Of a stretch of DNA of 64,000 bases, positions 38,790 through 46,298 are shown in pieces. Location of the stretch: contig JBBSVM010000003.1 of the NCBI GenBank assembly GCA_038046785.1, positions 1 through 64,000 on the forward strand, read 5' to 3'. The translations under genes were made by a program, and so were the position numbers. The notes under the pieces are model-generated. The model had not been told where the DNA came from. It saw nothing but the letters and a program-made list of their open reading frames with translations, and did no database searches. This DNA is from JAHFTW01 sp038046785 (GTDB lineage Archaea > Thermoplasmatota > E2 > JACPAO01 > JAHFTW01). The stretch's first letter is position 1, and the number at the start of each line of letters is the position of its first letter.

Positions 38790-40385
38790 CTAAACCAAAA
38801 TGGGCAGGCGCAGCTCCGAGCGGCCGTCGAAGACGGCGTCGTAGTTGGCAAGGAGCGGCATCCACCAGGCAGGGTCGTTGGCGGAGAGCTTGAGGACAAT
38901 GCGGTCGCCGGACTCAAGAGCAAGGTTGGTCCAGTGGAACCGCAGGGTCATGGTCCCGTTCACGATGTCGTCGGCGTCGAGGGCCGCCGTGGCGCCTCGG
39001 CTGACAATTTGGCTTGTTCCACCTTCGTGCAGAACCAGAAGCGTGCCAGCGACCTGGAACGGCGTCGGGCTCTCGCCGTTCAATGCGAGAGTCAACTCCG
39101 GCGCACCGACCAGGGTTCCTGCCACCATGAACGGCCCCTGGAAGAAGAGGGCGCCCGAATCCTGGCGCAGTTGGTTCGGCAGAGCGTTGGTGGGCATCCC
39201 CGTCTGGTCCCACAGCGCCGCTGGCTCCTCGAGGGGGTTGGCAACCAAGCGCTGGCTGATGGTGAAGGGCGCCTCCGATGCGGGGCCCTGGTAGAGTTCG
39301 CCGCTGCGCAGATGGAAGGAGGACGACGGCGCATCGGGGAACGTTCCGTAGCTGGTGACGACGTTGCTGGCGGCATCGACGGTTTCGAGAGCGGGCCAGG
39401 CGTCCACGCGGGTGTCGAAGCCGAGGAGGAAGAAACGGAACCAGTCGAGGGCGCGGTCCCAGCAGCCATCGGCGGCATTGCCGTGGCCGCCGCGGAAGAC
39501 GTAGGCGCGCGTGAAGCCGCCCGCCGTTTCCCAAGCCTGGTCAATCTGCGGGAAAAGCGACTCCTCCATGCCCTGGCAGACCAGGAGCGGTTTCGTGGTG
39601 GAGGCGAGTCGGTCGAGGCTGCTGCGCTCGTCCATCTCGGCGCGCACCGTGTCGAGGTTGGCGCGCAGGTAGAGGTCGGCGTACCAGTTGTGAATCATCG
39701 TCGAGTAGCGGCCGGTGCCCGCCTGGCCGTACAGGTAGAGGAACTCGCCCCACTCCGCCTTCGGGACATTGCCCGGGATGAGCGCGTCGTAGAGGTCGAC
39801 CCAGCCGTAGATGGGCACCGCCGTGGTGACGAGCGGGTCGTCGGCCCAGGCGTTGAAGGCGTGGCCGCCGCCGTAGGAGTTGCCGATGACGCCAGCGAGG
39901 CCGTTGGTGGCGAAGGTGGACTGCGCCCAGACCAGGACGGCGTGCAGGTCGGCCATCTCGGCGGGGCCGGCAACGGTCGTCTCGCCTCCCGAGCGACCGA
40001 AACCGCGCGCATCGTAGGCGACCACGAGGAGACCTGCGTCGGCGAACATCTGCAAACGGTTCGTGCCCACCGGGGCTGGCGTGGGAACGGGGAGCGACTG
40101 CACGCCTTCGTAGTCCTCCTTGTTGCCGCCCCAGCCGTGCACGAAGAGGGCGAGGCCGGGTTTCGCTCCCGCGCTGAGCGTGGGAACGTAGGCGCGCACG
40201 GCAAGGTCCACGCCGCCGTCGCCGAGAACGGTGTGGTTCTCGATGCGCACCGATTCGACGCGCACCGTCGTCGGGTCCACGTCGACGGCGGCGGGCGTGA
40301 CAACGCGTGGCTCGGGCGCGCTGGAACAGCCAGCAAAGAGCGCGGCGACGAGCAGGAGGGCGGCCACGGCGGGCCAGGAACGCAT
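38790..40385 (-). CDS. Lipoprotein alpha/beta hydrolase, CocE/X-Pro dipeptidyl-peptidase type
   Basis: A 531-residue lipoprotein (lipobox LFAGC). The alpha/beta hydrolase core carries FVHGWGGNKEDYE, YDARGFGRSGG and the nucleophile elbow GNSYGGGHAF, and the last 200 residues form a jelly-roll as in CocE/NonD hydrolases (GPFMVAGTLVGAPELTLAL; TLRFHWTNLALESGDRIVLKL). It probably hydrolyses peptides or esters outside the cell. ATG 40385 lies 26 nt from CTTAAG, a likely TATA box, suggesting a leaderless mRNA; GTG 40394 is an alternative. Confidence 0.9.
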   Translation of the reverse strand: MRSWPAVAALLLVAALFAGCSSAPEPRVVTPAAVDVDPTTVRVESVRIENHTVLGDGGVDLAVRAYVPTLSAGAKPGLALFVHGWGGNKEDYEGVQSLPVPTPAPVGTNRLQMFADAGLLVVAYDARGFGRSGGETTVAGPAEMADLHAVLVWAQSTFATNGLAGVIGNSYGGGHAFNAWADDPLVTTAVPIYGWVDLYDALIPGNVPKAEWGEFLYLYGQAGTGRYSTMIHNWYADLYLRANLDTVRAEMDERSSLDRLASTTKPLLVCQGMEESLFPQIDQAWETAGGFTRAYVFRGGHGNAADGCWDRALDWFRFFLLGFDTRVDAWPALETVDAASNVVTSYGTFPDAPSSSFHLRSGELYQGPASEAPFTISQRLVANPLEEPAALWDQTGMPTNALPNQLRQDSGALFFQGPFMVAGTLVGAPELTLALNGESPTPFQVAGTLLVLHEGGTSQIVSRGATAALDADDIVNGTMTLRFHWTNLALESGDRIVLKLSANDPAWWMPLLANYDAVFDGRSELRLPILV

Positions 40386-40473
40386 GGCGGCCACCCTGCG
40401 GCCCCGTGCTTAAGGGTTGTCGCGGCTTGCGAACACTCCCTTTCCCGTTCAACACGGTGCTGCGCGGGCGGCC

Positions 40474-41475
40474 CTACATCATGTCCATGAGGTCGCGAAC
40501 GGCGACGCGGGCATCCTTGCCTTCGTAGAGGATGCGGTAGATTTCCGCCGTGAGCGGGAGGGGAATCTTCTCTTTCGCGGCGAGGCCGTGCACGAACTTC
40601 GTCGCCATGACTCCCTCGACGACCTGGCCGCCGAGTGTCGCGATCGCCTGCTCCTTGCTGAGGCCTTTGCCAAGAAGCTCGCCGACGCGGTGGTTGCGGC
40701 TGCGGCTGCTCGTCGCGGTGAGGATGAGGTCGCCAAGCCCGGAGAGGCCTGTGAAGGTCTCCTTCTTGGCGCCATTGGCGACGCCGAAGCGCACCATCTC
40801 GTCCAGGCCGAGCGTGATGACGGCTGCCTGCGAGTTCTGCCCAAAGCCGATGCCCTGCGTCAAGCCGGCGGCGAGGGCGACGATGTTCTTCATCACACCG
40901 CCCAGCTCCACGCCGACGAGGTCGCGGCGCGGGTACGCCTTGAACCACTCCGTCGTGAAGAGGCCGCACAGCAGGTTGAGGGCGACGGGCGACTTCGAGG
41001 CAATGACCGTGGCGCTTGGCGTGCCCCGCGCAATCTCCTCGGCGAAGTTGGGGCCGCTCATCGAGGCGACCGCGTGGTTGGAACCCACTTCCTCGGCGAT
41101 GACCTGACTCATGCGCAGAAACGTGTCATGCTCGATGCCCTTGGCGATGTTGAGCACTTTCGCGTCACGGGCCAAGAACGGGGCGAAGGCGCGCGCCGTC
41201 TCCCGCATCGCTTGGCTCGGCACCGCCGCGACCACCACTTCGGCCCCCTCGACGGCGTCGGCGAGGTTGCTCGTCATCCAGACGTTGAGGGGAATCTTGA
41301 CGCCAGGGAGATACTTCGTGTTCTCGCGCGAATTGGCGATGCTCTGCGCGTAGCCGGGGTCGCGGCACCACTGCCGCACCTCGATGCCTTTGCGCGCCAG
41401 CAGCGTGGAGAGGCAGGTGCCGAAGCCTCCCGCCCCCACCACGGCGACTGGCGCATCCTGCTGGCCTTCAATCAC
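40474..41475 (-). CDS. gpsA: NAD(P)-dependent glycerol-3-phosphate dehydrogenase, bacterial type
   Basis: GpsA reduces dihydroxyacetone phosphate to sn-glycerol-3-phosphate, the bacterial/eukaryotic lipid backbone. The 333-residue protein has the Rossmann motif VAVVGAGGFGTCLSTLLA, SGPNFAEEIARGTPSA, the catalytic Lys region VELGGVMKNIVALAAG, and TGLSGLGDLILTATSSRSRN. Canonical archaea use sn-glycerol-1-phosphate; gpsA in Thermoplasmatota has been discussed in relation to membrane stereochemistry. GTG 41475 lies 26 nt from a TTTTTATC box. Confidence 0.96.
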   Translation of the reverse strand: MIEGQQDAPVAVVGAGGFGTCLSTLLARKGIEVRQWCRDPGYAQSIANSRENTKYLPGVKIPLNVWMTSNLADAVEGAEVVVAAVPSQAMRETARAFAPFLARDAKVLNIAKGIEHDTFLRMSQVIAEEVGSNHAVASMSGPNFAEEIARGTPSATVIASKSPVALNLLCGLFTTEWFKAYPRRDLVGVELGGVMKNIVALAAGLTQGIGFGQNSQAAVITLGLDEMVRFGVANGAKKETFTGLSGLGDLILTATSSRSRNHRVGELLGKGLSKEQAIATLGGQVVEGVMATKFVHGLAAKEKIPLPLTAEIYRILYEGKDARVAVRDLMDMM

Positions 41476-41566
41476 GACGCCGGTCCACCGCCCCCTGGAT
41501 AAAAAGGGCCACCCGCGCGAGCCGAGCGCCTCAACGTTTTTGGGGCGGCTCCCGTCGTGCGGCACG

Positions 41567-42832
41567 ATGCGAACCCTCGCCACCCTCGTCCTCCTGGCTC
41601 TCCTCGCCGGCTGCGCCGCCCCAACCGGGCCCAGCGGCGGTCCCCTCGTCCAGGACGCCTGCCTCCTGCCCACCGCGCTCACCCCCGTCGCCAACCCGCA
41701 CGTCACCTTCGACACCACGGAAGGCGACATCGTTCTCGAAGTGTTCCGCAACGAGGCCCCCATCACCGCCAACAACTTCCTGCGCCTGGTTGCGGCTGGC
41801 CACTATGACGGCGTGCGCTTCCACCGCGTCATCAAGGATTTCATGATGCAGGGCGGCGACGGCGCCCTCGCAGGCAAAGCGGACGCGGCGGCCATCCCCG
41901 ATGAGTTCCACCGCCTCCTGCGCCACGACGGCAAAGGCATCTTGAGCATGGCGAACGCCGGCGCTAACACCGGCTCTGACCAGTTCTTCATCACGTTTGC
42001 CGCAACGCCGCACCTCAACGACAAGCACAGCGTCTTCGGCAAGGTCGTTACCGGCTTCGATGTCCTCGACAAAATCAACACCGAAGTGGCGGGCGGCGGC
42101 GACGGCACACCCAAGCGCCCCTTCTCCCTCGAGAAGGCGACCATTCAGGAGCAGACGACGGCCGCCGGCGCGCTCGCCCTGTCGCTCTGGAGTCCCGACT
42201 CGAACCACGCCGTCGGCACGGCGGGCGGCGACACCCAGTTCCTGGTTGTTGTCCAGAACGACGGCGACCGCCTCGTCCCGGTCTGCGTCCTCTTCGCCGC
42301 CCCCGCCGGCCTCACGGCGCGCAGCGAAACGGGCTTCGCCAACTTCGACGTGCCGGCCAAACAGCGCGTCGCCTTCGTCGTGGAGGCACGCTCGGACGGC
42401 AGCAACGCCGACGCGACGCTGCCGGTCACCGTACGCACCATTGGCGCCGAAGCAACACTCAACCTCACCGTCGCCCGCTCGGACGCCGTCCTCGACGACA
42501 CGGTCGCTACCGGCGACTCCGTCACCGGCAACTACATCGGCATGACCGTGGACGGACGCATCTTCGACACCTCGGTCCAGTCCGTCGCCCAGTACGCCAA
42601 AGCGAACGGCCTCGGCTACGGCTCGTTCCAAGTGCGGCCGAGCTACGCCCCGTTCAGCTTCACACCGGGAGGCGGCGTCATCCAGGGCTTCACCGACCTC
42701 GCCGTCGGGACGCACGCCGGCGGCAAGGCGGTCGGCCGCATTCAACCCGAGGACGCCTACGGCGCGTCGGGCCAGCACGCCCTCGCCGGACGCACCTTGA
42801 TGTTCCAGCTTGAGATTGTCTCCGTCAAGTAG
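41567..42832 (+). CDS. Lipoprotein fusing cyclophilin and FKBP peptidyl-prolyl isomerases
   Basis: A 421-residue lipoprotein (lipobox LLAGC, Cys16). Residues 44-190 are a cyclophilin (TTEGDIVLEVFRNEAPITAN, FHRVIKDFMMQGGD, GSDQFFITFAATPHLNDKHS with VFG); about 200-310 form an Ig-like domain of COG1361 type (VVQNDGDRLVPVC, GFANFDVPAKQRVAF); 315-421 are an FKBP (GDSVTGNYIGMTVDGRIFDTS, FSFTPGGGVIQGF, RIQPEDAYG). Both isomerase families in one exported protein suggest a surface protein foldase. ATG 41567, divergent from gpsA. Confidence 0.93.
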   Translation: MRTLATLVLLALLAGCAAPTGPSGGPLVQDACLLPTALTPVANPHVTFDTTEGDIVLEVFRNEAPITANNFLRLVAAGHYDGVRFHRVIKDFMMQGGDGALAGKADAAAIPDEFHRLLRHDGKGILSMANAGANTGSDQFFITFAATPHLNDKHSVFGKVVTGFDVLDKINTEVAGGGDGTPKRPFSLEKATIQEQTTAAGALALSLWSPDSNHAVGTAGGDTQFLVVVQNDGDRLVPVCVLFAAPAGLTARSETGFANFDVPAKQRVAFVVEARSDGSNADATLPVTVRTIGAEATLNLTVARSDAVLDDTVATGDSVTGNYIGMTVDGRIFDTSVQSVAQYAKANGLGYGSFQVRPSYAPFSFTPGGGVIQGFTDLAVGTHAGGKAVGRIQPEDAYGASGQHALAGRTLMFQLEIVSVK

Positions 42833-43116
42833 ACAGAAACCTCAAACCGTAGGCCACAGTAGAAGGGTTGACCTGCCCCTGCTCGCACCCGAAGGCTTCG
42901 CCTTTCGAAACCAGGTGCGGCCTGCGGCCGCACGTGGGGGGCTTCGCCCCCCGCTCCCCCCACCCGGGGACCTCCGGTCCCCTGGACCCCTTGGGACTAA
43001 AACGCAGGACAGACTGCCCGACTTGACCTGCCCCTGCTCGCACCCTTGTGACGGCACCCTACTGCGGTGGGGAATTCTGCCGAGGGATCCGGGGCGCCGG
43101 GGCGGTCTACATTTCC
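42833..43116. repeat. Hairpin-dense intergenic region flanked by a 23-bp direct repeat
   Basis: A 23-bp sequence beginning TTGACCTGCCCCTGCTCG is at 42868-42890 and exactly at 43023-43045. Between them are hairpins GTGCGGCC-TGC-GGCCGCAC (42915-42933), GGGGGGC-TTC-GCCCCCC (42936-42952) and GGGGACC-TCC-GGTCCCC (42966-42982), as well as CGAAGGCTTCG. No gene is visible in this 284-bp gap. Confidence 0.6.
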
Positions 43117-43449
43117 TTACGCTTTCGCTGCGTCCTTCACGGTCTTTGCGACGGCGCGCGCCGTCTGCTTGGCATGCTTGGCCAGAACGGCGCGGTCCTT
43201 CTCGGTGGCCGTGGCCGCGTGCTTCACGGTGACCGCCACGTCATGGCCGAGGCGCTTGGCTTGCTTGGCAAGGGCGGCGCGGTCCTCTTTCGTCGCAACG
43301 GCGGCGCGCTTGGCTTTGGCCTTCACGGCTTTGGTTGCTTTTCCGGCCGCCTTCGCGGCCGCCTTGGCACCTTTCACAACGGCCTCGGCGACGACCTTCT
43401 CGGTCTTCTTCACGGCCTTCCCGACCTCGCGCTTTGTGGGCACATGCAT
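43117..43449 (-). CDS. Lys/Ala-rich histone H1-like basic protein
   Basis: A 110-residue protein with almost no aromatic residues, made of Lys/Ala/Val/Thr helices. Two tandem repeats are visible, TKEDRAALAKQAKRLGHDVA and TEKDRAVLAKHAKQTARAVA (about 54-82 and 83-110), after an N-terminal run KGAKAAAKAAGKATKAVKAK. The composition resembles eukaryotic H1 tails and bacterial HC1-like proteins, so nucleoid binding is plausible, unproven. ATG 43449 follows GGAG. It lies in the hairpin-dense region next to the tRNA-Leu array. Confidence 0.75.
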   Translation of the reverse strand: MHVPTKREVGKAVKKTEKVVAEAVVKGAKAAAKAAGKATKAVKAKAKRAAVATKEDRAALAKQAKRLGHDVAVTVKHAATATEKDRAVLAKHAKQTARAVAKTVKDAAKA

Positions 43450-43502
43450 ACTCCGATATCGAGCGTTGAGGGGAAAACCATTGGCATGCAGCAAAGCGGG
43501 CA

Positions 43503-43726
43503 GCACTCGAACGAAGCCGAGTGCGGACAGGATTCGAACCTCGCCGTGAGCCCAGCAGGGCTCGCGGCGCCGAGCGAAGCGAGGGATGGCTCGAATCCTG
43601 CTCCCGAAACGAGCGAAGCGAGTGCAGGGAGCAGGATTCGAAACTCGCCGACAGCGCAGCCGCGCTGCCGGCGCCGAGCGCAGCGAGGGATGGTTCGAAT
43701 CCTGCTCCCGAAACGAGCGAAGCGAG
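43503..43726. repeat. 104-bp palindromic array copying the tRNA-Leu 3' end
   Basis: The tRNA-Leu T-arm/acceptor sequence (GCAGGGAGCAGGATTCGAA on the plus strand) occurs in the tRNA at 43728, again at 43624, and in part at 43520; GGATTCGAA starts at 43530, 43634 and 43738, exactly 104 bp apart. Each unit also has an inverted copy (TCGAATCCTGCTCCC) and two GAGCGNAGCGAG cores (43572 and 43611; 43676 and 43715). A further hairpin varies with compensation: CGCCG-T-GAGCCC/GGGCTC-G-CGGCG in one unit, CGCCG-A-CAGCGC/GCGCTG-C-CGGCG in the next. The left end is the hairpin GCACTCG/CGAGTGC (43503-43524). Confidence 0.85.
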
Positions 43727-43810
43727 TGCAGGGAGCAGGATTCGAACCTGCGAACCACAAAGGACCAAATCCTAAGTCTGGCGCCGTTGACCGAACTTGG
43801 CTATCCCTGC
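43727..43810 (-). tRNA. tRNA-Leu (anticodon TAG)
   Basis: An 84-nt class II tRNA: acceptor GCAGGGA/TCCCTGC, anticodon stem CCAGA/TTTGG with loop CTTAGGA (TAG), long variable region, T-arm GCAGGTTCGAATCCTGC, discriminator A. Immediately 3' on its strand, after a 17-nt spacer, is a perfect inverted copy of its own 3' end, which could pair with the precursor. Confidence 0.93.
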
Positions 43811-43847
43811 GCACTCCGGCTCACGCCAGCTTGGCTGAAAAGTGTCT

Positions 43848-43981
43848 GGGGGACCGAAGGTCCCCCGAAAGGGCCAGATGGGCCGTCGCCTCGAGGCGAC
43901 GGCCCGTATCTGTCCGCCGAGGGGTCTGGGGCCCGGAGGGCCCCAGCTAAAGCGGCGAAAACGAGCGCAGCGAGTTTTCGC
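43848..43981. terminator. Four strong hairpins between L37e and tRNA-Leu
   Basis: GGGGGACC-GAA-GGTCCCCC (43848-43866), a perfect 26-bp palindrome GGGCCGTCGCCTC/GAGGCGACGGCCC (43880-43905), CTGGGGCCC-GGA-GGGCCCCAG (43926-43946) and GCGAAAAC/GTTTTCGC (43955-43981) around a GAGCGCAGCGA loop. The last lies 4 nt after the rpl37e stop and probably terminates it. No gene visible here. Confidence 0.65.
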
Positions 43982-43985
43982 TGTT

Positions 43986-44147
43986 CTAGTGGTTCTTGGC
44001 CCAGTTGTAGGAGCGCAGCTTGGCCATCTTGCCGTAGCCGCAGGAGCTGCAGGTTTTCTTCTGCAGGTGGTAGGCGTGGCGGCCGCAGCGGCGGCAGCGG
44101 ATGTGGGTGCGCTTGCCACCCTTCATGGACGGGGTTCCGGTTCCCAT
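43986..44147 (-). CDS. rpl37e: Ribosomal protein L37e
   Basis: A 53-residue 50S protein with a zinc ribbon: MGTGTPSMKGGKRTHIRCRR, CRRCG ... CSSCG, then YGKMAKLRSYNWAKNH. It matches L37e over the full length. ATG 44147 is preceded by GGTGAT at 5-nt spacing, and the leader holds a small hairpin TGGCCCTGAGGGCCA (44159-44173). The usual euryarchaeal partner LSm is not adjacent. Confidence 0.95.
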   Translation of the reverse strand: MGTGTPSMKGGKRTHIRCRRCGRHAYHLQKKTCSSCGYGKMAKLRSYNWAKNH

Positions 44148-44260
44148 GGAAAATCACCTGGCCCTGAGGGCCATGTAGTTCGCGCGACTTGGGAACCGTA
44201 CATAATGGTTTGCTGTTCCTGAAGGAGAGACGCTTAGCAGGTGGAAGGTGTCGCAAGGGC

Positions 44261-44581
44261 ATGGCCGATGTCCGTCTTGCCCAGCCCGCCGCCGGGGCGT
44301 CGTGGGGGGCCGTCCTCGAGCGGATGCGGGAGAATCTGGAGCTGGAGGATCTCGAAGTGGGTGAGGTGTTGGAGACCTCCGATGGCGCGACCGGTCGCAT
44401 TCTCGAGGCGGCCGCCAACCTGCTGCGCTTCACCTGGCAGGAGCCAAGCTGGCCGGCTCCCTCGACGGTGGCGCTGCGGCTGGACGGCGGCGCCCTTCGT
44501 GTCGAGCACACCACCATCCCGGACGCCGCGACGGCGTGGTACCTCTCCTTCTGGCAGGACGAGCTGGCCTTCCTGGCGTAA
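44261..44581 (+). CDS. Hypothetical 106-residue protein
   Basis: A small acidic protein, MADVRLAQPAAGASWGAVLE, with a predicted helix, several beta strands (GATGRILEAAANLLRFTWQE, TVALRLDGGALRVEHTTI) and a C-terminal AWYLSFWQDELAFLA. No signal or TM segment. I do not recognise a family. It lies upstream of the PUA gene in the same direction with a 43-bp gap and may share its transcript. Confidence 0.55.
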   Translation: MADVRLAQPAAGASWGAVLERMRENLELEDLEVGEVLETSDGATGRILEAAANLLRFTWQEPSWPAPSTVALRLDGGALRVEHTTIPDAATAWYLSFWQDELAFLA

Positions 44582-44624
44582 TGGGACCGCCGCGCTCTTG
44601 TGGAATGGCGTCTTCCCCGTCTCG

Positions 44625-45128
44625 ATGACGGAGGAGCCCCGCGTGCGGCGCCGCGCCCGCCTGCGCAACAAAGAGACCGAAGAGACGACGGCGCAGATTG
44701 CGGCCAGCTTGGGCGGCGCCACGCTCTGGGCGCCGACGGCGGCCGTCGAGACGGGTGAATTCCTCGACCGCTCCGTCCTCCTGGTGGACAACAAACTGGT
44801 CGGCCTTTTCGAGGGCGCGACGCCGACAGGGCCGGCGTTTCTCACCTGCCGCGGCCTGCTTGCCTACAAACCGCAGGCGCGCTTCGTCACGGTGGACATG
44901 GGCGCCATCAAGTTCGTCACCAACGGCGCCGACGTCATGGCGCCCGGCATCGTCGAGGCGGACCCCGCCCTGCAGCCCGGCGACTGGTGCTGGATTCGCG
45001 ACGAGCGCAACAAGCAGCCGCTCGCCGTCGGCAAGGCCCTCGTCGCCGGCGCCGCGATGGTGCGCGGCAAAGGCAAAGCGGTGAAGTCGGTCCACCACGT
45101 CGGGGACAAGCTCTGGGCGCTGGAATAG
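44625..45128 (+). CDS. PUA-domain RNA-binding protein (MCT-1/DUF1947-like)
   Basis: A 167-residue protein. The N-terminal half (RVRRRARLRNKETEETTAQI ... VLLVDNKLVGLFEG) resembles the pre-PUA domain of archaeal MCT-1-type proteins; the C-terminal PUA domain shows VTVDMGAIKFVTNGADVMAP, GDWCWIRDERNKQPLAVGKA and KGKAVKSVHHVGDKLW. A role in translation or RNA modification is likely. ATG 44625; sepF follows. Confidence 0.9.
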   Translation: MTEEPRVRRRARLRNKETEETTAQIAASLGGATLWAPTAAVETGEFLDRSVLLVDNKLVGLFEGATPTGPAFLTCRGLLAYKPQARFVTVDMGAIKFVTNGADVMAPGIVEADPALQPGDWCWIRDERNKQPLAVGKALVAGAAMVRGKGKAVKSVHHVGDKLWALE

Positions 45129-45220
45129 GACGCGCCGAACAAGCCGCAGCACCTCCTGGAGCCGGCGTTTCAACTCCCAACTCTTATCTGGAGGCGCACG
45201 GTGAATGGCTTGGGATGCCT

Positions 45221-45598
45221 ATGGGCCTCAAGAGCCTCTTTGGAGCGAAGCCAACCGCCAAGCCGGCCGCGGACGGCAAGGACTACATCGACCTCGAGGA
45301 GGCCGCTTCCGGCTCCGAGATGTTCGACGGCACCGCCCGCATGAGCGTGCGCGTCGCCGAGATTCACAAGTACGAGGACCTGCGCGACTACGCGAACTAC
45401 GTCTACCAGGGCAACCTGCTCCTGCTCGACTTCAGCGCCATCGCCAACGACGACATCGTCCTGCGCCGCGTCACGGGCGACCTCAAGAAGCTGGTCGGCG
45501 ACATCAACGGTGACATTGCTGGCCTTGGCAAGTCGATGCTCATCATCGCCCCGACCGGCGTGCGCGTCGACCGCCACAAGGCGCGCGGCGGCCGTTAG
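45221..45598 (+). CDS. sepF: Cell division protein SepF
   Basis: SepF is the membrane anchor of FtsZ in archaea that use FtsZ. The 125-residue protein has the N-terminal amphipathic membrane-targeting helix (MGLKSLFGAK), a short linker, and the SepF core (SVRVAEIHKYEDLRDYANYV, YQGNLLLLDFSAIANDDI, GDINGDIAGLGKSMLIIAPTG). Starts at 45215 and 45221 are both possible; CTCTTATC at about 45180-45187 may be the TATA box. No ftsZ in the window. Confidence 0.92.
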   Translation: MGLKSLFGAKPTAKPAADGKDYIDLEEAASGSEMFDGTARMSVRVAEIHKYEDLRDYANYVYQGNLLLLDFSAIANDDIVLRRVTGDLKKLVGDINGDIAGLGKSMLIIAPTGVRVDRHKARGGR

Positions 45599-45665
45599 GG
45601 CTCCCTCTCGTTCGTCTTCTTCCCCTTCACCCAACCCTTTTTTACGACCCCTCCTGGCCGAGCCC

Positions 45666-46265
45666 ATGGTTCGCGCCTTCATCGATGAGGCCGTCTGCCC
45701 TGCCTGTGCCGCCATCGGCATGGAATACACGGCGGAAGAGGTGGATTTGCCATTCCTCGGCAACTCCTTGGAGACGATGTTGCGCTGCGAGCCGTGCGGC
45801 TACCGCCACACCGATTTCATCCTCACGGGAAGCCATGAGCCGACGCGCCACACGCTGCGGGTTGCCACCGCCGAGCACATGTCCACGCGCGTCGTGCGCA
45901 GCAGTTCCGGAACCATCCGCATCCCGGAACTCGGCATCCTCATCGAACCCGGCGTCGCCTCCGAGGCGTTCATCAGCAACGTCGAAGGCATCCTGGTACG
46001 CGTCGAGCGCGTGCTCGGTCAGATCTTGCGCGACGCCGACTCCGACGAGGAAAGGTTGCGCATCGTCGAACTGCAGCAGACGATGGAGCGCATGCGTGAG
46101 GGGCAAGCCGAGCCGGTGACGCTCATCCTGGAGGACCCGTTTGGCAACTCCAGCATCCTCGGCGCTGGAGCGACCGCTGAAACGATGACGCCGGAAGAGG
46201 CAGAGAAGCTGAAGGTCGGCATGATGACCTTCGACCCGAAGGGCAACCTGATCAAAGAGGGATGA
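45666..46265 (+). CDS. ZPR1-type zinc finger protein
   Basis: A 199-residue archaeal ZPR1-related protein with one zinc finger (CPACAAIGMEYTAEEVDLPF ... MLRCEPCGYRHTD) and one A/B domain (THTLRVAT-like HTLRVATAEHMSTRVVRSSS, GTIRIPELGILIEPG, TSVEGIL-like SNVEGILVRVERVL). Eukaryotic ZPR1 assists eEF1A folding; the archaeal role is presumed to be similar. ATG 45666 lies 24-25 nt from a TTTTTTAC box, leaderless. Convergent with the RPA operon. Confidence 0.93.
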   Translation: MVRAFIDEAVCPACAAIGMEYTAEEVDLPFLGNSLETMLRCEPCGYRHTDFILTGSHEPTRHTLRVATAEHMSTRVVRSSSGTIRIPELGILIEPGVASEAFISNVEGILVRVERVLGQILRDADSDEERLRIVELQQTMERMREGQAEPVTLILEDPFGNSSILGAGATAETMTPEEAEKLKVGMMTFDPKGNLIKEG

Positions 46266-46298
46266 AGAGGAAAAGGCGAGCAGGCAGCCCAGACGCTC

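Noticed and set aside
42868..43045. Insertion sequence
   Set aside because: No transposase frame between the direct repeats and only 155 bp between repeat starts; at most a non-autonomous unit.
43503..43726. CRISPR array
   Set aside because: Only two units, 104-bp period, internal palindromes and spacers that are not unique; the repeats derive from the adjacent tRNA. No cas genes are nearby.
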